This document shows, in pieces, positions 9,972 through 19,670 of a stretch of 64,000 nt of DNA (within the stretch, counting starts at the first letter, position 1; each line of letters starts with the position of its first letter). The notes under the pieces were generated by a model. It did no database searches. It had not been told where the DNA came from and saw only the letters and a program-made list of their open reading frames with translations. The stretch is from a gamma proteobacterium HdN1 (GTDB lineage: Bacteria; Pseudomonadota; Gammaproteobacteria; Pseudomonadales; Ketobacteraceae), in NCBI GenBank assembly GCA_000198515.1, contig FP929140.1:2950527-3014526 (forward strand). The letters are read 5' to 3'. The position numbers and the translations under genes were made by a program.

Positions 9972-11210
9972 ATGTCTGAACAAGCGGTGATTCTACTTTC
10001 CATGATCATGTTCACCGGCACGGTGCTGGTGTTGGTGATTTTTATTCTTCTTGCGCGTTCGCGATTGGTTTCTAGTGGACGTGTAACAGTTGATATTAAC
10101 GATGACCCAGAAAAGCGCATTGAAGTGCCTACCGGTGGCAAATTGCTGCAGACACTTGCGGATGAAAAAATCTTTTTATCTTCGGCATGTGGTGGCGGTG
10201 GAACCTGTGGGCAGTGTCGTGTCATCGTGACCGAAGGCGGTGGTGATATTCTTCCTACGGAGGAGCCGCATTTTACTAAGCGGGAAATTCGTGCTGGGTG
10301 GCGGTTGAGCTGTCAGCTCGCGGTCAAGCAGAATATGCACATCGAGCTTGAGCCGGCGTTCTTTGGCGTGAAGCGCTGGCAGTGCGAAGTGGTTTCCAAC
10401 GATAACGTTGCCACCTTTATCAAAGAACTGGTGCTCCGCTTGCCCGAGGGCGAGAACGTCAACTTTCGTGCCGGTGGCTATGTGCAGTTAGAGGCACCAC
10501 CCTACGACGTAAATTATGCTGACTACGATATTCCTCAAAAGTATCGCGGCGACTGGGAGCGCTTCAAGCTTTTTGATCTGAAGGCAAAAAACAAGGAAAC
10601 CGTTATACGCGCCTATTCAATGGCGAACTATCCGGAAGAAAAAGGTATTCTGAAATTCAATATCCGGATTGCAACGCCGCCACTGAAGCAGCTGCACGAA
10701 ATCCCGCCTGGCCTGATGTCTTCTTGGGTGTTCTCGCTCAAGCCGGGCGACAAGGTGACTGTGTTTGGTCCTTTTGGAGAGTTTTTTGCCAAACAGACCG
10801 ATGCCGAAATGGTGTTTGTGGGTGGAGGCGCTGGTATGGCGCCGATGCGTTCACACATCTTCGATCAGTTACGCCGCCTGAGCAGTACGCGTAAGATTAC
10901 CTTCTGGTACGGCGCTCGCTCGATGCGTGAGGCGTTTTATGTGGAGGAGTTTAACGAGCTGGCGAAGGAGCATCCGCACTTTACTTGGCATCTAGCGCTC
11001 TCCGAACCGCAGCCGGAAGACAATTGGACGGGCTACACCGGCTTTATCCATAACGTGCTGTATGAGAACTATCTAAAAAACCACGCTGCGCCCGAAGACT
11101 GCGAGTACTACATGTGCGGCCCGCCGATGATGAACGCGGCCGTTATCAAGATGCTTGAAGACTTAGGGGTAGACCACGAAAACATTCTACTGGATGACTT
11201 TGGCGGTTGA
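9972..11210 (+). CDS. nqrF: Na+-translocating NADH:quinone reductase subunit F (NADH dehydrogenase)
   Basis: Electron-input subunit, 412 residues. Domains in order: one N-terminal membrane helix (about 5-27); a plant-type 2Fe-2S ferredoxin domain with Cys73, Cys79, Cys82 and Cys114; an FAD-binding domain with RAYSMANYP; and an NADH-binding domain with [11 protein letters not shown], ending in [11 protein letters not shown] and LDDFGG. It takes hydride from NADH onto FAD and passes electrons through the 2Fe-2S cluster. AAGGAG precedes the ATG. The stop codon overlaps the TTG start of apbE (TTGA). Confidence 0.98.
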   Translation: MSEQAVILLSMIMFTGTVLVLVIFILLARSRLVSSGRVTVDINDDPEKRIEVPTGGKLLQTLADEKIFLSSACGGGGTCGQCRVIVTEGGGDILPTEEPHFTKREIRAGWRLSCQLAVKQNMHIELEPAFFGVKRWQCEVVSNDNVATFIKELVLRLPEGENVNFRAGGYVQLEAPPYDVNYADYDIPQKYRGDWERFKLFDLKAKNKETVIRAYSMANYPEEKGILKFNIRIATPPLKQLHEIPPGLMSSWVFSLKPGDKVTVFGPFGEFFAKQTDAEMVFVGGGAGMAPMRSHIFDQLRRLSSTRKITFWYGARSMREAFYVEEFNELAKEHPHFTWHLALSEPQPEDNWTGYTGFIHNVLYENYLKNHAAPEDCEYYMCGPPMMNAAVIKMLEDLGVDHENILLDDFGG

Positions 11211-12235
11211 AGAACTTATGTGTCGTGATTGCAATCAGTCTGCTGCTCGCAGGCTGTTCTGCGCCTGATTCGAAGCCGAGCGCCGTCACTCTGGGCGGCG
11301 TTGCCTTTCACAGTATGCAATGGACGGTTAAGCTAGATGTTCTGCCGGCGGGTGAGAGCGCCGCTTCGGCAACCGCTGAACTGCAAAAACTCTTAGATCA
11401 CGCCAATGATGTTTTATCTACGTATCAGCCGGACACTGAGCTTATGCGCTTCAACCGCGCGCCGGTTGGCGCTTGGGTGGAGGTCAGCCCGCTATTGTTT
11501 GATGCCGTGCAGCGTGCGTTGATCGTAAGCGAGGCGAGCGGCGGCAGCTATGACATCACCGTGGGCCCGCTCGTCAATCTCTGGGGGTTTGGGCCCGATG
11601 TCGTTCCCGTCAAAACTCCCACATCGCAGCAGGTTGAACAGGTTCGAGCGCGAGTGGGCTGGGAAAAACTTGGTATTGATCCCAAGCAGCACGCGCTCTC
11701 CCGGCGTGGGGATGTTGCGCTGGACCTGTCCTCGATCGGTGAGGGCGTTGCCGTGGATGTGCTCAGCGAGCAGCTACAAAAATGGGGCGTTAAGGGGTAT
11801 ATGGTCAGCGTTGCAGGCTGCACTCATGTGCGCGGCACTAAAGCGAACGGCGCTCCTTGGGTCATCGCCATTGAAAAGCCCGATGGCAGCGGCCAAGTCC
11901 AGCAATTGCTTACACTGAGTGATCAGGTGATCTCAACTTCTGGTTCTTATCGAAACTACCGCGAGATTGATGGCGTGCGGTATTCCCACACCATTGATCC
12001 GGTATCTGGACGCCCGATTACACATAAAGGGGTGTCAGTTTCCGTAGTATTGGATGATAATGACGGTAGCGCTTTAGCAGATGCTTGGGCTACCGCGCTA
12101 AACGTATTAGGCCCCGATGCAGGGTTCGAGTTGGCTGAGTCTCGCGGATTGCGCGCCTATTTTATTTGGCGTGATGGTTCGCAGTTGAAGGCTCGACACA
12201 CGCGGGCGTTTCAGTCGGTGCTGCCTAAGCCATGA
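11207..12235 (+). CDS. apbE: FAD:protein FMN transferase ApbE (Ftp), lipoprotein
   Basis: Periplasmic flavin transferase that moves FMN from FAD onto the Thr of SGAT motifs, here of NqrB and NqrC. 342 residues. The start is a TTG overlapping the nqrF stop; it gives a clean lipoprotein signal (MKNL..., LLLAG-Cys17). Family motifs visible: [42 protein letters not shown] and [12 protein letters not shown]. Its position directly behind nqrF is common and functionally fitting. The TTG start is a choice; a GTG further in would remove the positive N-region. Confidence 0.93.
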   Translation: MKNLCVVIAISLLLAGCSAPDSKPSAVTLGGVAFHSMQWTVKLDVLPAGESAASATAELQKLLDHANDVLSTYQPDTELMRFNRAPVGAWVEVSPLLFDAVQRALIVSEASGGSYDITVGPLVNLWGFGPDVVPVKTPTSQQVEQVRARVGWEKLGIDPKQHALSRRGDVALDLSSIGEGVAVDVLSEQLQKWGVKGYMVSVAGCTHVRGTKANGAPWVIAIEKPDGSGQVQQLLTLSDQVISTSGSYRNYREIDGVRYSHTIDPVSGRPITHKGVSVSVVLDDNDGSALADAWATALNVLGPDAGFELAESRGLRAYFIWRDGSQLKARHTRAFQSVLPKP

Positions 12236-12244
12236 GGTATAAGC

Positions 12245-12463
12245 ATGTTAAACTTGTTCTTAATCTCGGTTGTGTTGATCCTAATTTTCGTAGCCCTGAT
12301 GGCGATCGGCGTCGTGATGGGGCGTGAGCCTATTCGCGGTTCCTGCGGCGGGCTAAATAAACTCGGATTGCGTGATGAGAGCTGCCCAGTTTGTGGTGGT
12401 TCCGAGACCAAGTGCGAAAGCAGCAAAGCTGTAGCGCTTGCAAAGGATGCGGCTAAAAAATAG
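12245..12463 (+). CDS. nqrM: Na+-NQR maturation factor NqrM (DUF539)
   Basis: 72-residue protein with one N-terminal membrane helix followed by a Cys-rich end: GSCGGLNKLG, CPVCGG and a final ETKCE. This pattern and its place after apbE identify NqrM, which is needed to deliver iron to the NqrD/NqrE membrane site. It is the last gene of the nqr operon. No clear terminator follows in the 200 bases before dnaB. Confidence 0.93.
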   Translation: MLNLFLISVVLILIFVALMAIGVVMGREPIRGSCGGLNKLGLRDESCPVCGGSETKCESSKAVALAKDAAKK

Positions 12464-12666
12464 GTGGCTTTCGAGAGGCTTTTTTCGGTGTAGTCGCTTC
12501 GGCTTTTCTGGGGATTCTTTTTTTGGAACCGCCGGTCAGTTTGGTGCGGATGCCCGTGGTTTTGATGAACAGCCCCATTCTGAGCTTTCTCTGCCGCGCT
12601 TCATAGTTTAGGCTTGCCTCCCTCTTCTTTATTCCTGTTTTTTGTATTTCTGAGAGCAGCGCACCC

Positions 12667-14061
12667 ATGTCAGATAGCCAGGATGATTTGGCAGCATTGC
12701 CGGATCCAGACGCTCATGGTCTGAAAGTTCCACCGCATTCCTTAGAAGCTGAGCAGGCGGTGATCGGCGGGTTGATGCTAGATAACCAAGCCTTTGACGA
12801 TGTGTCGGAACTGGTGGCCGAGGTTGATTTTTATCGGCGCGAACACCGCTTGATCTTTCGAGCAATTGCCCAGCTTAGCCAAGAAAACCACCCGTTCGAC
12901 GTCATTACGCTGGGCGAAGCACTGGTAAAATCGGCTGCCCTCGAAGATGCTGGCGGCATGAAATATCTGGCAGAGGTGGCCCGCAACACGCCAAGTGCGA
13001 GCAATATCCGTGCGTATGCGGCCATTGTGCGAGAGCGTTCCGTTCTGCGGCAAATGGTGCGGGTTGCGAATGAGATTGCGGAGAGCGCTTTTAACCCCAA
13101 GGGGCGCTCCGCATCCGAATTATTGGATGAGGCAGAGCGCAAGGTGTTCGCCATTGCCGAGCAAGGGCGTAAAGCGGGTGGGCCGAGGGACATTAAATCG
13201 GTACTGAAGGACACCGTTAACCGAATTGACAAACTGTTTTCCAGCGACGAGGCCATTACAGGGGTTGCGACGGGATTTACTGACCTCGATAACATGACCT
13301 CGGGCTTGCAGCCTGCCGATCTTGTCATTGTTGCGGCGCGGCCGTCGATGGGCAAAACCACCTTTGCGATGAACCTTTCGGAAAACGTGTTGATACGATC
13401 AGGTAAGCCGGTGCTGGTTTTTTCGATGGAAATGCCTGCAGAATCCATCGTGATGCGTATGCTTTCTTCGCTTGGGCGTATTGACCAAACGCGCGTGCGT
13501 AGTGGCAAGCTGGAGGAAGACGATTGGCCACGCTTCAACTCTGCGGTGAGCATGCTCGCGGAACAAAAGCTATTTATTGACGATTCAGCGGGTTTGTCGC
13601 CCAGCGAATTACGCGCCCGTGCGCGGCGCGTGGTGCGGGATCACGGGCCACTTGCGTTGATTATGGTGGACTATTTGCAGCTTATGAAAGTGCCTGGAGC
13701 TGAGAACCGCGTTTCGGAAATTTCGGAGATTTCGCGCTCGCTGAAAGCACTTGCGAAAGAAATGGATTGCCCAGTAGTCGCTCTTTCCCAGCTAAACCGG
13801 GGTTTGGAACAGCGGCCGAACAAGCGCCCCATTAACTCGGATTTGCGGGAATCTGGAGCGATCGAGCAGGATGCCGACATCATCATGTTCATTTATCGTG
13901 ATGAAGTGTATAACGAGGGCTCTGACGATAAAGGCATCGCAGAGATTATTATCGGAAAGCAGCGTAACGGCCCGATTGGGACCGTTCGGCTTGCATTCCA
14001 AGGGCGCTTCACGCGCTTTGATGATTTAGCACATGATAGCTATCGCGGAGACGCATACTAA
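12667..14061 (+). CDS. dnaB: Replicative DNA helicase DnaB
   Basis: Hexameric fork helicase, 464 residues, standard length. The N-terminal helical domain (about 18-120, starting PPHSLEAEQAVIGGLMLD) is the primase-interacting part. The RecA-like motor has Walker A ARPSMGKTTFA, Walker B LIMVDYLQLM and the C-terminal ESGAIEQDADIIMFIYR segment with the arginine finger region. It is followed by alr, an order found in many gammaproteobacteria, although rpsF/rpsR/rplI, which often precede it, are absent here; instead nqrM is upstream. Confidence 0.98.
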   Translation: MSDSQDDLAALPDPDAHGLKVPPHSLEAEQAVIGGLMLDNQAFDDVSELVAEVDFYRREHRLIFRAIAQLSQENHPFDVITLGEALVKSAALEDAGGMKYLAEVARNTPSASNIRAYAAIVRERSVLRQMVRVANEIAESAFNPKGRSASELLDEAERKVFAIAEQGRKAGGPRDIKSVLKDTVNRIDKLFSSDEAITGVATGFTDLDNMTSGLQPADLVIVAARPSMGKTTFAMNLSENVLIRSGKPVLVFSMEMPAESIVMRMLSSLGRIDQTRVRSGKLEEDDWPRFNSAVSMLAEQKLFIDDSAGLSPSELRARARRVVRDHGPLALIMVDYLQLMKVPGAENRVSEISEISRSLKALAKEMDCPVVALSQLNRGLEQRPNKRPINSDLRESGAIEQDADIIMFIYRDEVYNEGSDDKGIAEIIIGKQRNGPIGTVRLAFQGRFTRFDDLAHDSYRGDAY

Positions 14062-14137
14062 CGCCGGCCCTATGGACATTGAATGGGTGATAACGCTGCG
14101 CTTTGGATTGCGCCTATAAATTGGTGAACCAACCACG

Positions 14138-15226
14138 ATGAGTCGAAGTACACGTGCAGTTGTTGATATTTCCGCGTTGCGCCACAATTACCAGCGCCTG
14201 CGAACGCTTGCGCAAGGGCGTCGGGTGATGGCGCTCATGAAGGCAGATGCCTACGGACATGGCGCGCTGGGCATTGCGTCGGCTTTGCCGGATGCGGATG
14301 CGTTTGGGGTTGCCTACCTTGGCGAAGCGGTGCAATTGCGCGAAGCAGGGGTTCGTGCGCCCATTGTATTGCTCGAAGGTGCAATGGCGATCGATGAGCT
14401 GGCCTATGCAGCGGCCCTTGATCTCGCGGTCGTGATACACCAGCACGAGCAGCTTCAGTGGCTTAAGAATAGTTCACTAAGTCGCCCGCTAACGATTTGG
14501 CTAAAGGTGGATACAGGGATGCATCGCTTGGGGATTGCTCCCTCCGAAGCGGCATCTGTTCTTGCGGAATTGGAGTGTTTGCAGCGAGCGCCTGACCCAA
14601 AAGTGCGTGAAGTCGTCGTGATGAGCCACCTTGCTTGCGCTGATCTTCCGGATCATCCAATGACTGCGCAGCAACTGAAAGCCTTTCAGGAGGTAACGCG
14701 CGGCGTTGGCGGGCAGCGATCCATCGCGAACTCTGCGGGGCTGCTGCTGGGCGATGATTTTGGTTTTGATTGGGTACGCCCAGGAATTATGCTGTACGGC
14801 GGCTCACCGCGTAACGATCGGAGTGCAGAACAGCTTGGCTTGCGCGCTGTAATGAAATTGGTTGCGCCGATTATTGCAATCCGCACGGTTGCAGCAGGGG
14901 AGAGCGTCGGCTATGGCGCGAGCTGGGTTGCAGAGAGGGATACGCGCGTGGGAATTGTTGCGGTTGGATATGGAGACGGTTACCCGCGCCATGTCAGAGC
15001 GGGTGCCTGTGTATTGCTGCATGGATGCGAGTGTTTGCTGCTGGGTCGGGTGTCGATGGATATGCTTGCCATTGATCTTTCCGCGGTGAATGCGCAATTG
15101 GGCGATGAGGTCGAACTGTGGGGCCCGTCACTGCCGGTAGAGCGAGTTGCAAACTGGGCTGGAACGATTAATTACGAATTATTTTGTCAAATTACGGGGC
15201 GGGTGCGGCGCGAGTACCTTCCGTAA
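14138..15226 (+). CDS. alr: Alanine racemase
   Basis: PLP enzyme making D-alanine for peptidoglycan, 362 residues. Lys35 in ALMKADAYGHG is the PLP lysine. The C-terminal domain has GYGASWVAERDTRVG with the catalytic tyrosine, and AVGYGDGYPR. The active-site-entry region RPGIMLYGG is also present. Both catalytic residues are intact, so it should be active. The family includes alr and dadX; dnaB linkage favours the biosynthetic alr. Confidence 0.95.
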   Translation: MSRSTRAVVDISALRHNYQRLRTLAQGRRVMALMKADAYGHGALGIASALPDADAFGVAYLGEAVQLREAGVRAPIVLLEGAMAIDELAYAAALDLAVVIHQHEQLQWLKNSSLSRPLTIWLKVDTGMHRLGIAPSEAASVLAELECLQRAPDPKVREVVVMSHLACADLPDHPMTAQQLKAFQEVTRGVGGQRSIANSAGLLLGDDFGFDWVRPGIMLYGGSPRNDRSAEQLGLRAVMKLVAPIIAIRTVAAGESVGYGASWVAERDTRVGIVAVGYGDGYPRHVRAGACVLLHGCECLLLGRVSMDMLAIDLSAVNAQLGDEVELWGPSLPVERVANWAGTINYELFCQITGRVRREYLP

Positions 15227-15255
15227 AATTCTGCAACGGCGCTGGAAACCTTATT

Positions 15256-15639
15256 ATGTTGTGGCTGGGCTACCTTTATATCGCCTTCATGCTGATTTCC
15301 CTTCCCGTGGGAGTGATTGTAATGCGTCGGCTAAAGGGCGATGTTTTGCATCCTTTTGGCGGCGTGTTGTCGACGTTAATTTCCGCGAGTTTTGTGTTCG
15401 CCATTTTTTTTCCCGAACTGGTTCCTTTTCAAGGCTACGCGCCTTGGGTGATGCTCGCGTTTGCCATCGGTTGGGATCTTTATACGCTACGGCTCATGCG
15501 CGATCATCTATCCGAAATCTTCGGGATCAGCAAAGAAGATGCTGACAAGATGGATAGTCGTTCTCTTACCGTCGGCTTTATTACCATGCTTCCTGCCTAT
15601 GCCTGCGGGCTGTACGTTTGCATGCAATCACTTGCCTAG
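15256..15639 (+). CDS. Small inner-membrane protein of unknown function
   Basis: 127 residues with four predicted hydrophobic segments (around 1-18, 33-53, 60-77 and 105-125). I do not recognise a family. The chosen ATG at 15256 places the first membrane helix at the N-terminus (MLWLGYLYIAFMLIS); a longer reading overlaps the end of alr and looks artefactual. It lies between alr and radA in the same direction with short gaps, so it is probably co-transcribed. Confidence 0.7.
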   Translation: MLWLGYLYIAFMLISLPVGVIVMRRLKGDVLHPFGGVLSTLISASFVFAIFFPELVPFQGYAPWVMLAFAIGWDLYTLRLMRDHLSEIFGISKEDADKMDSRSLTVGFITMLPAYACGLYVCMQSLA

Positions 15640-15665
15640 CCTAGACAAAGACCGGAGGGGCGAGG

Positions 15666-17027
15666 ATGTCAAAGAGCAAAACCAAAGCACGCTATTCCTG
15701 CACAGAATGTGGCTCAATTGTAGCGAAATGGGCAGGCCAGTGCGCGGATTGTGGGGCGTGGAATACCATGGTCGAGTCCGTTCCCGATGCAGCCATTAGC
15801 AATCCACGCCGTGGCGGCTGGACGGGTGCTGCGCAGACCGTGACACGGCTTTCGGATGTATCCATTGCCCATGAACCGCGCATTGCGACCGGTTTGACGG
15901 AGCTGGATCGCGTGCTGGGCGGTGGGCTGGTGGATGGCAGTGTCGTGTTGATTGGTGGCGATCCTGGCATCGGTAAATCGACCTTGCTGCTGCAAACCCT
16001 GACGCACCTTGCCGAGCTGGAAGGCGCGCTCTATGTCACTGGAGAGGAGTCGTTACAGCAAGTTGCGCTGCGAGCGCGTAGGCTAGAACTGCCGATGCAG
16101 CGCCTCGATCTGATGGCAGAAACTTCAATTGAGAATATTCTGGCGACTGCGGCGCAGGAAAAACCGAAGGTGATGGTGGTGGACTCAATTCAGACGGTAT
16201 TTACCGAAACGCTGAGTTCTGCACCCGGTGGCGTGTCGCAAGTGCGAGAATGTGCCGCTGCGTTGGTTCGTTTTGCAAAACAAACCGGCACGGCGCTCTT
16301 TCTGGTGGGCCATGTCACCAAAGAAGGTGCTCTTGCTGGGCCGCGCGTTTTGGAGCACATGGTCGATTGTGTTCTCTATTTCGAGGGGGAGCAGGATAGC
16401 CGATTCCGCATTATTCGGGCCGTGAAGAATCGCTTTGGCGCGGTCAATGAGCTTGGCGTTTTTGCGATGACGGATCGTGGGTTGCGGGAAATTGCCAACC
16501 CTTCTGCGATTTTCCTGTCGCGTTACGGCGGGCCGATTCCTGGCAGCATTGTGATGGTCACGCGCGATGGCTCGCGGCCCTTGTTGGTGGAAGTGCAAGC
16601 GCTCGTGGATGATTCCCAGTTTGGTCAGCCACGGCGGGTTGCCGTAGGATTAGATCAAAACCGGCTGGCAATGTTGCTGGCGGTATTGAATCGCCACGGC
16701 GGTGTCGCCACGATGGGAATGGATGTATTCATGAACGTTGTCGGTGGTGTCAAAGTGCTGGAAACGGGGTCGGATTTGGCGGTGTTGCTCTCGGTAACGT
16801 CGAGCCTAAGGAGTCTTGCCTTGGATAGCCGCCTGATTGCATTTGGCGAAGTGGGTTTGTCGGGGGAAATTCGGCCGGTTCCCAATGGGCAAGAGCGCTT
16901 GCGTGAGGCAGCCAAACACGGTTTTCAACGCGCGATTGTGCCGAAGGCAAACCTTCCGAAAGGCCCAATTGAAGGGATGGACGTGGTCGGTGTTACGCAT
17001 CTTGCAGAGGCATTGCAGGCGATCTAA
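15666..17027 (+). CDS. radA: DNA repair protein RadA
   Basis: RecA-related branch-migration helicase used in recombinational repair, 453 residues. An N-terminal zinc finger (CTEC...CADC), Walker A GGDPGIGKST, the RadA-specific KNRFG motif (KNRFGAVNELG) and a C-terminal Lon-protease-like domain are all visible in order. SD GAGG directly precedes ATG 15666. Length and motifs are complete. Confidence 0.97.
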   Translation: MSKSKTKARYSCTECGSIVAKWAGQCADCGAWNTMVESVPDAAISNPRRGGWTGAAQTVTRLSDVSIAHEPRIATGLTELDRVLGGGLVDGSVVLIGGDPGIGKSTLLLQTLTHLAELEGALYVTGEESLQQVALRARRLELPMQRLDLMAETSIENILATAAQEKPKVMVVDSIQTVFTETLSSAPGGVSQVRECAAALVRFAKQTGTALFLVGHVTKEGALAGPRVLEHMVDCVLYFEGEQDSRFRIIRAVKNRFGAVNELGVFAMTDRGLREIANPSAIFLSRYGGPIPGSIVMVTRDGSRPLLVEVQALVDDSQFGQPRRVAVGLDQNRLAMLLAVLNRHGGVATMGMDVFMNVVGGVKVLETGSDLAVLLSVTSSLRSLALDSRLIAFGEVGLSGEIRPVPNGQERLREAAKHGFQRAIVPKANLPKGPIEGMDVVGVTHLAEALQAI

Positions 17028-17059
17028 GTTGCCAATATTCAGGTTGTTACGAGGAATTT

Positions 17060-18295
17060 ATGTTTAGACCACTATCGCTTTTTGTGGGCTTGCGCTATCT
17101 GCGCGCGAAGCAGCGTAACCACTTTATCTCGTTTATTTCCTCGGCAACGATTCTTGGTGTGATGCTTGGCGTTGCAGTACTGATCGTGGTGCTATCGGTG
17201 ATTAACGGATTTGATCGGGAATTTCAGCAGCGCGTGCTGGGCATGGTGTCCCATGCCAATATCTGGTCGCGCAGCGGCATTGAGGATTGGCCCGCAGCCG
17301 TAAAATCCTTGGAACAAATTCCCGGTGTAGAGGGCGCGGCACCTTTTGTGCGGCTGCAAGGAATGCTGATGCAGCAGGGCGGCTCTACGGGCGTGATTCT
17401 TATGGGCGTAGATCCTGCTTACGAAGCTCGGGTTTCGATTTTGCCTAAGTATCTAGAGGGCACGTCGCTGTCGGTGTTGAGCGCCGGTAGTTTTAATATC
17501 CTGATTGGTAAACCCGTTGCAGAACGTTTGGGGCTTTCCGTTGGTGATTCGGTCACGTTGATATTGCCGTCACCCTCATCAAGCAGTGCGGGAGTTTCGC
17601 CGTTATTTCAGCGCTTTAACGTGGCGGGAATTTTTTCGACGGGCTCTGAGGTGGATCAGCTGCTTGCCTATGTTTCGTTGGGAGATGCCCAGCCGCTCGC
17701 GCAATTGGGGGAGCGCGCGCAAGGCATTCGTTTGCGCGTTGCAGATTTATTTCACGCGAGCACGATTGCGGAGAACGCAGTCGCGTCGTTACGCGGCCCT
17801 TATTGGGCGGTAGACTGGACGCTCACGCATGGCAATCTGTATGCATCCATCACCATGGTAAAGGGGGTAATGGCGCTATTGCTCATCATTGTCATCGTGG
17901 TTGCAGCGTTCAACATTGTTTCGAGTTTGGTGATGGTGGTAAATGACAAGCGCTCGGATATTGCGATATTGCGCACGCTGGGTGCGGGGCCACGCACCAT
18001 TATGGCGATTTTCGTTGTGCAGGGAACCTTTGTTGGCTTGTTGGGGGCGCTGACGGGAACCGCCTTGGGTGTTGGCATTTCGCTGACAATTTCGGATGCT
18101 TTTCGCTGGTTGGAGGGAGTGCTGCACCAAGATCTGATGCAGCAATATTTTGTCAATTATTTGCCATCCGAGCTGCGCGTTGAATACGTGCTTGCCGTGG
18201 TACTGACGGCGTTTTGTATTAGCATGCTCGCAACGCTCTACCCAGCGTGGCAAGCTTCGAAAGTTCAGCCTGCGGAAGCGCTGCGGTACGATTAA
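17060..18295 (+). CDS. LolC/LolE-family lipoprotein-releasing permease
   Basis: Inner-membrane permease that, in LolCDE, extracts outer-membrane lipoproteins and hands them to LolA. 411 residues: an N-terminal cytoplasmic start FVGLRYLRAKQRNHFISFIS, a first helix, a large periplasmic domain and three C-terminal helices, ending with YPAWQASKVQPAEALRYD. The usual lolD ATPase gene and the second permease gene are not next to it. Either they lie elsewhere or a single LolF-type permease serves as homodimer. SD GAGGAA precedes the ATG. The 3' end is followed by repeated degenerate copies of the last codons. Confidence 0.9.
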   Translation: MFRPLSLFVGLRYLRAKQRNHFISFISSATILGVMLGVAVLIVVLSVINGFDREFQQRVLGMVSHANIWSRSGIEDWPAAVKSLEQIPGVEGAAPFVRLQGMLMQQGGSTGVILMGVDPAYEARVSILPKYLEGTSLSVLSAGSFNILIGKPVAERLGLSVGDSVTLILPSPSSSSAGVSPLFQRFNVAGIFSTGSEVDQLLAYVSLGDAQPLAQLGERAQGIRLRVADLFHASTIAENAVASLRGPYWAVDWTLTHGNLYASITMVKGVMALLLIIVIVVAAFNIVSSLVMVVNDKRSDIAILRTLGAGPRTIMAIFVVQGTFVGLLGALTGTALGVGISLTISDAFRWLEGVLHQDLMQQYFVNYLPSELRVEYVLAVVLTAFCISMLATLYPAWQASKVQPAEALRYD

Positions 18296-18353
18296 GAGCT
18301 GCGTTACCATTAAGTAAGCGCTGCGTTACAATGAAGCGCTACGTTACAAATAA
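18278..18353 (+). repeat. Four degenerate copies of the lolC/E 3' end, 18-22 bp apart
   Basis: The gene's last codons, GCGCTGCGGTACGATTAA (ALRYD-stop), are followed by GAGCTGCGTTACCATTAA at 18296-18313, GCGCTGCGTTACAATGAA at 18318-18335 and GCGCTACGTTACAAATAA at 18336-18353. They keep the coding pattern (A/E)LRYx and mostly a stop. This looks like tandem duplication of the gene terminus. Confidence 0.75.
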
Positions 18354-18389
18354 GTGTTTACTGCTAAGGGCTTACGATAGGCACTTACG

Positions 18390-18920
18390 TTAGGCGCTTG
18401 CAAGCAGGCGATCGTATTTGCGGCTGAGAAGCTCGTAAAATAAATCGCGCGCCTCACCGATGGCGTTCTTTAATGTACTCGCTTGTTCCGGGGTCAAATC
18501 GCGGCGGCCGACGTAAACCTGACGCGTCCAAGCTGTCATTCGTGCGGTATAAACACGCAGCCCAAGCTCTAGGTTTTTTTCACCAAGCATCAATAGCTTG
18601 GCTTGCGCGTCGGCAATTTTTTTGAACTCTTGGGTGAGTTCTTCGCTGATTTTTTCCAATTCTTCTTTGCGTGCGACCGGCCAGCGCTCTAAATATTGCG
18701 TCGATTCGAGCACAAGCGTCGAGTATTTGGCGAAGGTGTGGGTGAGGTCGGCTACTTGAGAAGTAATCTCTTCAAGAATCTGAATGCGTCGATTCTCGCG
18801 GGTGATCTTACGGTTTTGGCCGCGCCGGAGAAGCCATGCAGTGGTGATGGCGATGATGGCGCCTGCGCCCATTTGCAGGGTGGCGGTGCTGATTTGCAGC
18901 CAGTATGTGTCGATGTTCAT
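18390..18920 (-). CDS. Membrane-anchored coiled-coil protein of unknown function
   Basis: 176 residues. One N-terminal membrane helix (about 15-30, MGAGAIIAITTAWLL) is followed by a basic stretch and a long charged helical region, probably coiled-coil, with many Glu/Lys/Gln. GAGGTGC precedes the ATG. No enzymatic motif was seen and I do not recognise the family. It stands alone, converging with the lolC/E gene. Confidence 0.65.
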   Translation of the reverse strand: MNIDTYWLQISTATLQMGAGAIIAITTAWLLRRGQNRKITRENRRIQILEEITSQVADLTHTFAKYSTLVLESTQYLERWPVARKEELEKISEELTQEFKKIADAQAKLLMLGEKNLELGLRVYTARMTAWTRQVYVGRRDLTPEQASTLKNAIGEARDLFYELLSRKYDRLLASA

Positions 18921-19010
18921 GTTGCACCTCGCTGTCGGGAAAACGTCGATTGCAGCGAAGAATGCAAGAGCCGAGCCAGAGAGACTTTCTAGGAGTGCCA
19001 GAGCGCCTGT

Positions 19011-19382
19011 TTAGGTGTGATAGTGCAGTTTCCAGAGGGCATCCAGTTCACGCTCCAGCGCGTTTGAATCCCCCATGTTGAGCTCTACTAGCCTTCGCAA
19101 ATGAGAGGCGCTGTCGACGTCGAGTTGTTGGCACTCAATGCCGATGTGGTCGCCGCGCGAATAACGTACCTCGCCCTGCATCTGGATCTGAGTGATCTGA
19201 TCAGAAAGCACCAGCTCCAGCGTGACTTTGCGGTTTGTAGAAAGCGAGCACCCTGCAGGAACTGAAATCAGTACACCGTGAAGGCTGATGTCAATCACTT
19301 GCGATTCCCAGCTTTGATCATCTGCATGCAGATGGGCGCTGGCGTCGAAACGGATACGCGTAAACTGCCTTTTGTCTTCCAT
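19011..19382 (-). CDS. PilZ-domain protein
   Basis: 123 residues, a single PilZ domain. The c-di-GMP-binding signature is visible as RQFTR near the N-terminus (RxxxR) and DISLHG (D/N-x-S-x-x-G) about 25 residues later, so it probably binds c-di-GMP. The ATG at 19382 puts RQFTR right at the start, as in stand-alone PilZ proteins; a longer reading is not supported. Its target is unknown; diguanylate cyclase genes occur elsewhere in this window. Confidence 0.85.
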   Translation of the reverse strand: MEDKRQFTRIRFDASAHLHADDQSWESQVIDISLHGVLISVPAGCSLSTNRKVTLELVLSDQITQIQMQGEVRYSRGDHIGIECQQLDVDSASHLRRLVELNMGDSNALERELDALWKLHYHT

Positions 19383-19589
19383 CTGCAAAACCTGTAGCAA
19401 GCAATGAAGCTCTAAGCATAGCCTAAATTGTTGTGGCTTGCGCAAAGTCGATTGTGGCTTGCGGCTTGGTGGTCACGCTAAAAAGTAGTTTACAGCGTGC
19501 TATTCTATAGGTATGGTCGCCGAGCATTTTGCGCGGCGCACAGGCCAACGCAAATTTGTTGAACGTTGATTGTGGACGATTGATTGTAG

Positions 19590-19610
19590 ATCACACTTTT
19601 GCAGTGTGAT
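19590..19610. promoter_or_regulatory. Inverted repeat upstream of the small acidic protein gene
   Basis: ATCACAC at 19590-19596 and GTGTGAT at 19604-19610 form perfect 7-bp arms around a 7-base centre, about 60 bases before the start at 19671. It could be an operator or a small hairpin; the arms are in the opposite order to a CRP site. Confidence 0.35.
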
Positions 19611-19670
19611 GCTTTTGTAGACGTTTTGTGTACGTCGCATAGAACTTACGACGCGCGGAGGATATTGGTC

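Noticed and set aside
12831-13553. 240-codon open frame on the minus strand inside dnaB
   Set aside because: It is a shadow of the strongly conserved dnaB coding frame. It has no ribosome-binding site and its composition reflects the opposite strand.
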